Below, one piece after another: positions 1 through 7,455 of a stretch of DNA of 40,383 nucleotides (its first letter is position 1; every line of letters starts with the position of its first letter). A program made the translations under genes and the position numbers. Under the pieces are notes generated by a model that was not told the DNA's origin, searched no databases, and saw nothing but the letters and a program-made list of their open reading frames with translations. The DNA is from SIG424 sp045546695 (GTDB lineage Bacteria; Bacillota; Clostridia; UBA1212; UBA1255), in NCBI GenBank assembly GCA_045546695.1, contig JAZQDE010000041.1, forward strand, positions 1 through 40,383. Direction: 5' to 3'.

Positions 1-525
1 GTTGATATGTCAACAGGTTCACTTGGTCAGGGTATCTCCACTGCAGTAGGTATGGCCCTTGCAGGCAAGATTGACAATAAAGACTATCGTGTATATTCAA
101 TCCTCGGCGACGGAGAGCTTGAAGAAGGTCAGGTTTGGGAAGCAGCTATGGCAGCAGCTCACTACAAACTCGACAACCTCACAGCTTTCGTTGACTACAA
201 TGGTCTTCAGATCGACGGTAATATCACAGACGTTATGAACCCTGAGCCGGTTGCTGACAAGTTCATCGCTTTTGGCTGGAACGTTATCGTTGTTGACGGT
301 CACAACCACGCACAGATTAAAGATGCTATCGAAGCTGCTAAGGCAGTTAAAGGCAAACCTACAATGGTAGTTTGCAGATGCATCAAGGGTAAAGATGTTT
401 CATTCATGGAGAATCAGTACGGATGGCATGGCACAGCACCTAACCAGGAGCAGAGAGACCAGGCTATTGCAGAACTCGATGAAAAGTTAGCAGCTATTGA
501 AGCTGAGATCGCAAAGGAGGCGTAA
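1..525 (+). CDS. Transketolase, N-terminal (TPP-binding) subunit, 5' end cut by the window
   Basis: This is the N-terminal half of a split transketolase, which moves two-carbon ketol units between sugar phosphates in the non-oxidative pentose phosphate pathway in the cytoplasm. The frame is open from base 1, so the true start lies outside the window. The visible 174 codons carry the thiamine-diphosphate/Mg motif GDGELEEGQVWEA (about visible residues 36-48) followed by the Asn of VDYN, and the STGSLGQGIS loop typical of the family. The next gene encodes the matching C-terminal half and starts 4 bases after this stop, with its ribosome binding site (AAAGGAGG, 513-520) inside this gene, so the two are translationally coupled and should form one enzyme. 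Two-gene transketolases are common in Clostridia and archaea. Family assignment is secure; the exact ketose specificity is not visible. Confidence 0.95.
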   Translation, partial: VDMSTGSLGQGISTAVGMALAGKIDNKDYRVYSILGDGELEEGQVWEAAMAAAHYKLDNLTAFVDYNGLQIDGNITDVMNPEPVADKFIAFGWNVIVVDGHNHAQIKDAIEAAKAVKGKPTMVVCRCIKGKDVSFMENQYGWHGTAPNQEQRDQAIAELDEKLAAIEAEIAKEA

Positions 526-529
526 GACT

Positions 530-1465
530 ATGGGTAAAGTAGCAACAAGAGAAGCTTATGGAGCAGCCCTTGCTCAGTACGGCGCAGATAAAAATATTAT
601 CGTTTTAGACGCTGACTTATCAAAATCAACAAAAACAGATACATTCAAAAAAGTATATCCTGAGAGACATTTCAACATGGGTATTGCAGAAGCCAACATG
701 ATGAGCGTTGCTGCAGGTCTTGCTACGACAGGTAAAGTAGTATTTGCCAGCACATTCGCTATGTTCGCATCTGAAAGAGCTTGCGAGCAGATCAGAAACT
801 CTATCTGCTATCCTAAGCTCAACGTAAAAATCGGTGCTACACACGCCGGCCTTACAGTAGGCGAAGACGGCGCTTCACACCAGTGTGTTGAGGACCTCGC
901 AGTTATGAGAGCTCTTCCTAACATGATCGTTCTCAGTCCTTGTGACGAAGTAGAAACAAATCTGGCTATCAAAGCAGCTATCGACCATGACGGCCCTGTA
1001 TACATCAGACTCGGCAGACTCGCTGTTGAAGCAGTTCATGACGCTGAGACATTCAAGTTCGAACTCGGCAAAGGCGTTGAGATCAAAGAGGGTAACGACC
1101 TTACAATCGTTGCTACAGGTCTTATGGTTCAGGAATCTCTCAAAGCAGCAGAGCTTCTTGCTGCAAAAGGCATCAACGCACGCGTTATCGACATGCATAC
1201 AATTAAGCCAATTGACAAAGATATTCTTGCAAAGGCTTCTAAAGAAACAGGTTTCATCGTTACTGTTGAAGAGCACAACATCACAGGCGGCTTAGGCGGC
1301 GCAGTTTGCGAAGCTATCTGCGATACAGCTCCTTGCAAAGTTCTTCGTATAGGTGTAGAGGAGAAATACGGTAAGTCAGGTACTCCGGCAGCCCTTCTTG
1401 AAAAATACGGTTTAACAGCACAGGCTATTTGCGATAAAATTACAGCAGCATATAAAGGAGAATAA
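530..1465 (+). CDS. Transketolase, C-terminal (pyrimidine-binding) subunit
   Basis: This 311-residue protein is the second half of the split transketolase. It carries the pyrimidine-binding region (residues about 5-165, with the conserved acidic stretch NMGIAEANMMSVAAGLA, whose Glu activates the thiazolium ring) and the C-terminal transketolase domain (about 190-305, TVEEHNITGGLGGAVCEAI). I chose the ATG at 530 because AAAGGAGG lies 9 bases upstream and MGKVATREAYG matches the normal start of the family; an in-frame upstream ATG at 497 lies inside the preceding gene and has no such site. It is followed after 6 bases by the PFOR gene, so sugar-phosphate rearrangement and pyruvate oxidation are probably co-transcribed. 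Confidence 0.95.
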   Translation: MGKVATREAYGAALAQYGADKNIIVLDADLSKSTKTDTFKKVYPERHFNMGIAEANMMSVAAGLATTGKVVFASTFAMFASERACEQIRNSICYPKLNVKIGATHAGLTVGEDGASHQCVEDLAVMRALPNMIVLSPCDEVETNLAIKAAIDHDGPVYIRLGRLAVEAVHDAETFKFELGKGVEIKEGNDLTIVATGLMVQESLKAAELLAAKGINARVIDMHTIKPIDKDILAKASKETGFIVTVEEHNITGGLGGAVCEAICDTAPCKVLRIGVEEKYGKSGTPAALLEKYGLTAQAICDKITAAYKGE

Positions 1466-1471
1466 TTAGTA

Positions 1472-4400
1472 ATGGCACGTAGAAAGATTTCAATGGATGG
1501 TAATACCGCTGCCGCTCACGTGAGCTATGCTTTCACAGAAGTAGCAAGTATTTACCCAATCACACCTTCAAGTGTAATGGCCGAACTTACTGACTCATGG
1601 TCAGCAACAGGCCTCAAGAATATTTTCGGTGACCAGGTTAAGGTTATCGAAATGCAGTCAGAAGCAGGTGCAGCAGGTACTGTACACGGTAGCTTGGCTG
1701 CAGGCGCTCTTACAACAACATACACAGCATCACAGGGCTTGCTCCTTATGATTCCTAATATGTACAAGATCGCCGGTGAATTACTTCCTTGCGTAATTCA
1801 CGTATCAGCACGTTGTGTTGCATCACACGCACTCAACATTTTCGGTGACCACTCAGACGTATACGCTTGCCGTCAGACAGGCTTCGCTATGATGGCAAAC
1901 ACAAACGCTCAGGAAGTTATGGACCTCGGCGCAGTAGCACACCTTGCTGCTATCAAGGGCAAAGTTCCTTTCGTAAACTTCTTTGACGGTTTCCGTACTT
2001 CACACGAGATTTCTAAGATTGAAGCATGGGATTATGACGATCTTAAAGAAATGATCGACCAGGACGCTCTTGCTGATTTCAGAGCTCACGCTCTTAATCC
2101 TGAGTCTCCCGCACTCCGCGGCAGCGCTGAAAACGGTGACATTTTCTTCCAGCACAGAGAAGCTTGCAACAAGTACTATGATGCTCTTCCTGCTATCGTT
2201 GAAGAATATATGGACAAAGTTAACGCTAAGATCGGCACAAACTACAAGCTTTTCAACTATTATGGTGCTCCTGATGCTGACAGAGTTATCGTTGCTATGG
2301 GCAGTATCTGCGACGTTATCGAAGAAGTAATCGACTACATGAACGCTAATGGTGAAAAGGTTGGTCTCGTTAAAGTTCGTCTGTATCGTCCTTTCCGTGC
2401 TGACAAGCTTATCGAAGCAATCCCTGCTACATGTAAAAAGATTGCAGTTCTCGACAGAACAAAAGAGCCCGGTTCACTCGGCGAGCCTCTTTACCTCGAC
2501 GTTGTTGCAGCTCTTGCTACAAACGGCATCGATGCAAAGGTTGTAGGCGGCCGTTACGGTCTTGGCTCAAAAGACACTCCTCCGCAGAGCGTATTTGCTG
2601 TATATGAGAATCTTAAGGCTGCACAGCCTAAGAACAGCTTTACAATCGGTATCGTAGACGACGTTACAAACCTTTCACTCGAAGAGAATGTTAAGGTTGA
2701 CACATCTCCTGCAGGTACAATCAGCTGTAAATTCTGGGGTCTTGGCGGCGACGGTACAGTTGGCGCAAACAAGAACTCTATCAAGATTATCGGCGACCAC
2801 ACAGATAAATTTATCCAGGCATACTTCCAGTATGACTCAAAGAAGACAGGCGGTATCACAATATCACACCTTCGTTTCGGTGACGCTCCTATCAAGTCTT
2901 CTTATTATGTAACAAAAGCTAACTTCGTAGCATGCCACAATCCTTCATACCTCGTTAAGGGTTACAAGATTGTAAATGACGTTAAGCCCGGCGGTATCTT
3001 CCTCCTCAACTGTCAGTGGACTCCTGAAGAGATCGAAGAGCATATGCCTGCAGAAGCTAAACGTTATATCGCTGAAAACAACGTTCAGTTCTACGTAGTT
3101 AACGCTATCGACAAGGCAAGAGAAATCGGTATGGGCAAGAGAACAAACACAATTCTCCAGTCTGCTTTCTTTGCACTTGCAAATATTCTTCCTATCGACG
3201 AAGCTATCTCTTACATGAAGGCTGCTGCAAAGAAGTCATACATGAAGAAAGGCGAAGCTGTTGTTGAGATGAACTACAAGGCAATCGACGCCGGTGTTGA
3301 CGCTATTGTTAAGATTGACGTTCCTGCAAGCTGGAAAGATGCTACAGATGATAAGGCTGAGGCAGCTGTAGAAGGCAAACGTGCTGACCTCGTTAAGTTC
3401 GTTAAGACAGTCCTCAGACCTGTTTCAGCTATGAACGGCGATGCACTTCCTGTATCTGCTTTCATTGATTATGTTGACGGTCAGTTCCCGCAGGGTTCTT
3501 CAGCATATGAAAAACGCGGTGTTGCAGTTGACGTTCCTGAGTGGATTCCTGAAAACTGTATCCAGTGTAACCAGTGTGCTTACGTTTGTCCTCACGCTAC
3601 AATCCGTCCTTTCGCTATGAACAGCGAAGAAGCTGCTAACGCACCTGCTTCTACAAAGATGGTTCAGATGAAGGGTAAAGGCTGCGAAGAATATCAGTTC
3701 ACAATGTCAATCAGTCCTCTCGACTGTATGGGTTGTAACCTCTGCGTAAACGTTTGTCCTGCAAAGACAAAGGCTCTTCGCATGGTTCCTCAGGAATCAC
3801 AGCTCGACCAGCAGGCTGCTTTCGATTACGCTGTTGCTACTGTTACAAAGAAGCCTACATCTTTCTCAGATTTCTCAGTTAAGGGCAGTCAGTTCAACCA
3901 GCCACTCCTCGAATTCTCAGGATCTTGCGCAGGTTGTGCAGAGACATCTTATGCTCGTCTTATTACACAGCTCTTCGGAGAAAGAATGTATATCTCCAAC
4001 GCAACAGGTTGTTCATCAATCTGGGGTGGTTCAGCTCCTGCTACACCTTATACAGTAAATCGTGATTCCGGTCGCGGTCCTGCATGGGCTAACAGCTTAT
4101 TCGAAGATAACGCTGAGCACGGTCTTGGTATGTATCTCGGTCAGAAGACAATCAGAAACCGTCTTATCGGTTACGTAAAAGAATTAGTAGAAAAACTTTC
4201 TGATGACAACAAAAAAGCTATTGCTCAGGCTTATCTCGATACAGTAGAGGATGGCGCTGCAAATGAAAAAGCTACGAAAGCTCTCGTTGAAATGCTCGAA
4301 AACTGTGGTTGCACAGCTGAATGTCCTTGCTTCGAACTCAAGAACAAGATTCTTGCTGAGAAGAAATACCTCTCCAAGAAGTCTGTCTGGATCTTCGGTG

Positions 4401-5035
4401 GTGACGGTTGGGCATACGATATCGGCTTCGGCGGCGTAGACCACGTTCTCGCTTCAGGTGAAAATATCAACATCATGGTATTCGATACAGAAGTTTACTC
4501 CAACACAGGTGGCCAGGCTTCAAAGGCAAGCCAGATCGGTCAGGTAGCACAGTTCGCCGCTGCAGGTAAAGCAATCGGCAAGAAGAACTTAGCTCAGATC
4601 GCTATGTCATATGGTTACGTTTACGTTGCACAGATCGCTATGGGCGCTGACATGAACCAGACAATCAAGGCTCTCCAGGAAGCTGAAGCTTACAACGGTC
4701 CTTCACTTATCATCGGTTACGCTCCTTGCGAGATGCACGGTGTTAAGGGCGGTATGTCAAACTGCCAGGCTGAAATGAAGAAAGCTGTTGCTTGTGGTTA
4801 CTGGCAGACATTCAGATTCAACCCGGCTGCTAAGGCAGAAGGCAAGAATCCTCTTACAGTTGACTGCAAGGCTCCGACAGAAAGCTACAAGGACTTCATC
4901 CTCAGCGAAACTCGTTACAGCCGTCTCGTTCAGTCCTTCCCTGAAAGAGCAGAAGAGCTCTTCGAAGCAGCTCAGATCAACGCTAAAGAGAAGTACGAGC
5001 AGCTCGTTAAGCAAGCTGAACTTTATAATAACTAA
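1472..5035 (+). CDS. nifJ: Pyruvate:ferredoxin (flavodoxin) oxidoreductase, single-chain
   Basis: The 1187-residue length fits homodimeric PFOR, which oxidises pyruvate with CoA to acetyl-CoA and CO2 and passes electrons to ferredoxin. The N-terminus has the pyrimidine-domain signature YPITPSS (about residues 29-35). Two bacterial-ferredoxin motifs follow, CxxCxxCxxxC at C696/C699/C702/C706 and C752/C755/C758/C762, for two [4Fe-4S] clusters. The proximal cluster ligands include CAGC near residue 825. The C-terminal TPP motif GGDGWAYDIGFGG begins near residue 976, with the Mg-binding Asn in VYSNTGGQ. Codon choice is strongly biased and uniform, as expected for an abundant catabolic enzyme. Its ribosome site is AAAGGAGAAT in the end of the transketolase gene. 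A strong terminator follows at 5063-5091. It is the probable source of reduced ferredoxin for the flavin and iron-sulphur reductases encoded nearby (inference). Confidence 0.97.
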   Translation: MARRKISMDGNTAAAHVSYAFTEVASIYPITPSSVMAELTDSWSATGLKNIFGDQVKVIEMQSEAGAAGTVHGSLAAGALTTTYTASQGLLLMIPNMYKIAGELLPCVIHVSARCVASHALNIFGDHSDVYACRQTGFAMMANTNAQEVMDLGAVAHLAAIKGKVPFVNFFDGFRTSHEISKIEAWDYDDLKEMIDQDALADFRAHALNPESPALRGSAENGDIFFQHREACNKYYDALPAIVEEYMDKVNAKIGTNYKLFNYYGAPDADRVIVAMGSICDVIEEVIDYMNANGEKVGLVKVRLYRPFRADKLIEAIPATCKKIAVLDRTKEPGSLGEPLYLDVVAALATNGIDAKVVGGRYGLGSKDTPPQSVFAVYENLKAAQPKNSFTIGIVDDVTNLSLEENVKVDTSPAGTISCKFWGLGGDGTVGANKNSIKIIGDHTDKFIQAYFQYDSKKTGGITISHLRFGDAPIKSSYYVTKANFVACHNPSYLVKGYKIVNDVKPGGIFLLNCQWTPEEIEEHMPAEAKRYIAENNVQFYVVNAIDKAREIGMGKRTNTILQSAFFALANILPIDEAISYMKAAAKKSYMKKGEAVVEMNYKAIDAGVDAIVKIDVPASWKDATDDKAEAAVEGKRADLVKFVKTVLRPVSAMNGDALPVSAFIDYVDGQFPQGSSAYEKRGVAVDVPEWIPENCIQCNQCAYVCPHATIRPFAMNSEEAANAPASTKMVQMKGKGCEEYQFTMSISPLDCMGCNLCVNVCPAKTKALRMVPQESQLDQQAAFDYAVATVTKKPTSFSDFSVKGSQFNQPLLEFSGSCAGCAETSYARLITQLFGERMYISNATGCSSIWGGSAPATPYTVNRDSGRGPAWANSLFEDNAEHGLGMYLGQKTIRNRLIGYVKELVEKLSDDNKKAIAQAYLDTVEDGAANEKATKALVEMLENCGCTAECPCFELKNKILAEKKYLSKKSVWIFGGDGWAYDIGFGGVDHVLASGENINIMVFDTEVYSNTGGQASKASQIGQVAQFAAAGKAIGKKNLAQIAMSYGYVYVAQIAMGADMNQTIKALQEAEAYNGPSLIIGYAPCEMHGVKGGMSNCQAEMKKAVACGYWQTFRFNPAAKAEGKNPLTVDCKAPTESYKDFILSETRYSRLVQSFPERAEELFEAAQINAKEKYEQLVKQAELYNN

Positions 5036-5062
5036 TTTTCCATCTTTGGTGAAAATGACAGG

Positions 5063-5091
5063 CCGGCGCATTTCATGCGCCGGTTTTTTTT
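5063..5091 (+). terminator. Rho-independent terminator after nifJ
   Basis: The stem CCGGCGCA pairs with TGCGCCGG (8 perfect pairs) around a TTTCA loop and is followed directly by eight T residues. It lies 28 bases after the nifJ stop and closes the transketolase-PFOR unit. Confidence 0.93.
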
Positions 5092-5129
5092 ATTGCTGAT
5101 GGCGGCTGTTTATATTGTCTGCGGCTGGT

Positions 5130-5354
5130 GGACAAGCCCTGGAAGCCAAAAAGTTTGCAGAGATTGTGGTTTTCTGCAAACTTTTCACTGAAAACAGCCG
5201 CGGACAAGCCCTGGAAGCCAAAAAGTTTGCAGAGATTGTGGTTTTCTGCAAACTTTTCACTGAAAACGGCCGTGGACAAGCCCTGGAAACCAAAAAGTTT
5301 GCAGAGATTGTGGTTTTCTGCAAACTTTTCACTGAAAACAGCCGCGGACAAGCC
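5130..5354. repeat. Tandem 72-bp hairpin repeat array, locus 1 (three units plus a 9-base stub)
   Basis: Units begin with GGACAAGCC at 5130, 5202 and 5274, and a truncated fourth begins at 5346, so the period is exactly 72 bases. Each unit contains a perfect 13-bp inverted repeat: AAAAGTTTGCAGA and TCTGCAAACTTTT around an 11-base loop, at 5149-5185 in unit 1. It ends with ACTGAAAAC and GCCGC or GCCGT. Units differ at only a few positions. There is no T-run after the hairpins, so they are not ordinary terminators. The same family occurs at 33531-33755 with a different locus-specific segment after GGACAAGCC (CTGGAAGCC here, TCTGACGGC there). Because 72 is divisible by 3, several frames stay open on both strands, but no frame has a ribosome site and the same DNA reads through in several frames, so I do not call a protein. 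Confidence 0.9.
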
Positions 5355-5417
5355 TTTTCAGGCAGTTTTCGGCGGCCGGTTTGTAAAAGTATAGGCGTTT
5401 AACAAACCGCGCCCGGC

Positions 5418-5450
5418 CGCCCCACGCCCGCCCCACGCCCGCCCCAAGCC
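5418..5450. repeat. C-rich 11-bp tandem repeat with bottom-strand G-quadruplex potential
   Basis: Three copies of CGCCCCACGCC (the third CGCCCCAAGCC) lie at 5418-5428, 5429-5439 and 5440-5450. The bottom strand therefore carries alternating GGGG and GGG runs separated by one to three bases, which fits the pattern of a G-quadruplex-forming sequence. The tract ends 10 bases before the -35 box of the promoter at 5461. Its composition is far more GC-rich than the surrounding DNA. Confidence 0.75.
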
Positions 5451-5460
5451 CTCAAAACCC

Positions 5461-5489
5461 TTGACAATCGCGCCCAACCTTAGTATTCT
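5461..5489 (+). promoter_or_regulatory. Sigma-A type promoter for the 5528-11263 operon
   Basis: A perfect -35 box TTGACA (5461-5466), a 17-base spacer and a -10 box TATTCT (5484-5489) precede the ribosome binding site AAAGGGGA and the ATG at 5528. Gaps in the five downstream genes are 1 to 21 bases, so this looks like the only promoter of that operon. Confidence 0.8.
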
Positions 5490-5527
5490 AACCGTATACA
5501 ACAACCAAACATATAAAGGGGAAAAAT

Positions 5528-6097
5528 ATGAAAGTACTAATGCTTTTATCCGATGGATTTGAGGAAATGGAAGCGCTGGCACCGGCGGACGTACTCATAA
5601 GAGGCGGCGTAGATGTAGAGATTTCCAGCATAACAGGCAGCATAAGCCTCAAAGGGACACACAACATAATCATCAATGCAAACAGCACAATTCCGGAGAA
5701 AATAACAGATGCACAGGCGGCAGATATCAGCGGCAAATATGACGCAATATGCCTGCCGGGCGGACAGCCGAACGCAAGCAACCTGCAAAAAGACGATAGA
5801 GTAATCGCACTTGTCAAAGCTTTTTACAACGCGGGCAAAATAACGTCGGCAATTTGCGCATCGCCGTGCGTACTCGAAAGGGCGGGGCTGCTCAAGGATA
5901 AAAAAGCAACATCATATCCCGGATGCGTTGACCCGGCAAGCTGCAAAGAATATACGGATGAAAAAGTCGTACGCGATGGGCTTATAATAACAGGAAAAGC
6001 AGCAGGCACAGCTATAGATTTCGGACTCGAAATATTAAAAGGCCTGGGGCTTGAAAACGAAGCAGAAAAAGTAGAAAAACAAATATTTTATAAATAA
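5528..6097 (+). CDS. DJ-1/PfpI family protein (YajL/ThiJ-like)
   Basis: This 189-residue protein is a full-length DJ-1 superfamily member. It has the N-terminal GFEEMEALAP segment with the family Glu (E15) and the nucleophile-elbow cysteine C110 in SAICASP, matching Glu18 and Cys106 of human DJ-1. The LPGGQPNASNL loop is also diagnostic. Members act in the cytoplasm as protein or nucleotide deglycases, glyoxalases, chaperones or oxidative-stress sensors; the sequence does not decide between these. It is the first gene of the operon, preceded by its own promoter and AAAGGGG, and the beta-glucosidase gene starts 13 bases after its stop. A role in protecting the cell from reactive carbonyls released during glycoside breakdown would fit the neighbours, but that is inference. 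Confidence 0.9.
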   Translation: MKVLMLLSDGFEEMEALAPADVLIRGGVDVEISSITGSISLKGTHNIIINANSTIPEKITDAQAADISGKYDAICLPGGQPNASNLQKDDRVIALVKAFYNAGKITSAICASPCVLERAGLLKDKKATSYPGCVDPASCKEYTDEKVVRDGLIITGKAAGTAIDFGLEILKGLGLENEAEKVEKQIFYK

Positions 6098-6110
6098 ACG
6101 GAGGGGCAAT

Positions 6111-7439
6111 ATGGCAAAAAATCCAATATATCCAAAAGATTTCATGTGGGGACTGGCAACAAGCGCCGGACAGGTAGAAGGCGGAGCGGCAGATGACGGC
6201 AGAACACCAAGCATCTGGGACGTTTTTGCAACAAAACCGGGAAAAATATTCAACTCAGAGACACCGGCAGTAGCATGCGACAGCTACCACAGATTTGACA
6301 GAGACGTCGAAATGCTCAAATATATCGGCGTAAACACATACAGAATGTCAATCTCATGGTCAAGAGTATTGCCCGAAGGCACAGGCAAACTCAACCCGAA
6401 GGGCGTGGACTACTACAGAAGATGCTTTGAAAAACTGTTAGAAAATGGCATCACACCAAACGTAACACTCTATCACTGGGACCTTCCGCAGGCAATCGAA
6501 GACAGAGGCGGCTGGGTCAACCGCGACTCAATTGAATGGTTCGGCGAATACGCAGACAAAATGTTTCGAAGCTACGGCGACATAGTGCCGATGTGGTCCA
6601 CAATCAACGAACCAATCGCAACATACGTAGGATACGCACTGGGCGGCTTTGCACCGGGACACACAAACGAAGCATGGGGCAACCAGGCAAGACACAACAT
6701 ACTCGTAGCACACGGCAAAGGAGTAGAGGCATTTCGCGCAAACAACCTTAAAGACTCGAAAATCGGCGTAGTAATAGATATATGGAAGCGTTTTGCAATC
6801 ACAGATTCGCCTGAAGATGCTGCACTCGTAATCGATGAAGATGAAAGAAACTGGAAATTCTACTGCGATCCGATACTGGCTGGAAAATACTCAGACTACA
6901 TCATCGACAAACTGACAAAAGAAGGCACATTGATGAAAATGGAGCCACACGACTTCGAACTCACATCACAGCCCATAGACTTCTTCGGACTCAACGTATA
7001 CAACAGAGTACCTGTTTCGGTAAACCAGCAGGCGAGAGCTGACTTTTCACAGGGCGGAAACTTCCTTAATAACAAGACAGAATACTATCCCGAAGCGCTG
7101 TACGAAGCAGTGAAGCTCCTGCACGACCTATACGACCTCAAAGTGCCGGTATACGTTACAGAAAATGGCACGTACACAATCGGCGCAGAAGAAGTAGGAC
7201 CTGACGGCATCGTAGAAGATAACGACAGAATTAAATATGTTTCGGGCTTCTTAAAGAGCCTCGAAAGAGCACTGGCAGACGGATACGATATCAGAGGCTA
7301 CTACTTGTGGAGCCTTATGGATAACTTCGAATGGTCCGCCGGATCAAACTTTAAATTCGGCGTTACACAGGTGGATAAAGAAACAATGCAATTGAAACCG
7401 AAGAAGAGCGCACTCTTCTATCGTGACTACATAAAGTAA
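6111..7439 (+). CDS. Beta-glucosidase, glycoside hydrolase family 1
   Basis: This 442-residue protein is a complete GH1 retaining beta-glycosidase. The N-terminal signature FMWGLATSAGQVEGG (about 11-25) is present. The acid/base glutamate is E167 in TINEP and the nucleophile is E351 in VTENG. YHWDLPQAI and the C-terminal YYLWSLMDNFEWSAG are also family-typical. There is no signal peptide, so it acts in the cytoplasm on imported glycosides. Whether the substrate is free or 6-phosphorylated cannot be read with confidence: no PTS gene is present in the window, and the WSLMDNFEWSAG segment resembles beta-glucosidases more than the phospho-beta-glucosidases. It is the second gene of the operon (ribosome site GGAGGGG), followed after 16 bases by an enoate-reductase-like flavoprotein, which suggests that the sugar and the aglycone are processed together. 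Confidence 0.95.
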   Translation: MAKNPIYPKDFMWGLATSAGQVEGGAADDGRTPSIWDVFATKPGKIFNSETPAVACDSYHRFDRDVEMLKYIGVNTYRMSISWSRVLPEGTGKLNPKGVDYYRRCFEKLLENGITPNVTLYHWDLPQAIEDRGGWVNRDSIEWFGEYADKMFRSYGDIVPMWSTINEPIATYVGYALGGFAPGHTNEAWGNQARHNILVAHGKGVEAFRANNLKDSKIGVVIDIWKRFAITDSPEDAALVIDEDERNWKFYCDPILAGKYSDYIIDKLTKEGTLMKMEPHDFELTSQPIDFFGLNVYNRVPVSVNQQARADFSQGGNFLNNKTEYYPEALYEAVKLLHDLYDLKVPVYVTENGTYTIGAEEVGPDGIVEDNDRIKYVSGFLKSLERALADGYDIRGYYLWSLMDNFEWSAGSNFKFGVTQVDKETMQLKPKKSALFYRDYIK

Positions 7440-7455
7440 AAGGAAGGGGTATTTT

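Noticed and set aside
497..529. Upstream in-frame start for the transketolase C-terminal subunit
   Set aside because: It lies within the previous gene and lacks a ribosome site; the ATG at 530 follows AAAGGAGG and matches the family start.
5130..5354. CRISPR array
   Set aside because: The whole 72-bp unit repeats with no unique spacers, the array has only three units and no cas gene is near.
5073..5402. Overlapping open frames on both strands encoding repeats such as FAEIVVFCKLF
   Set aside because: They arise because the 72-bp unit is a multiple of three without stops in several frames. No frame has a ribosome site, and the same is true at 33470-33851.
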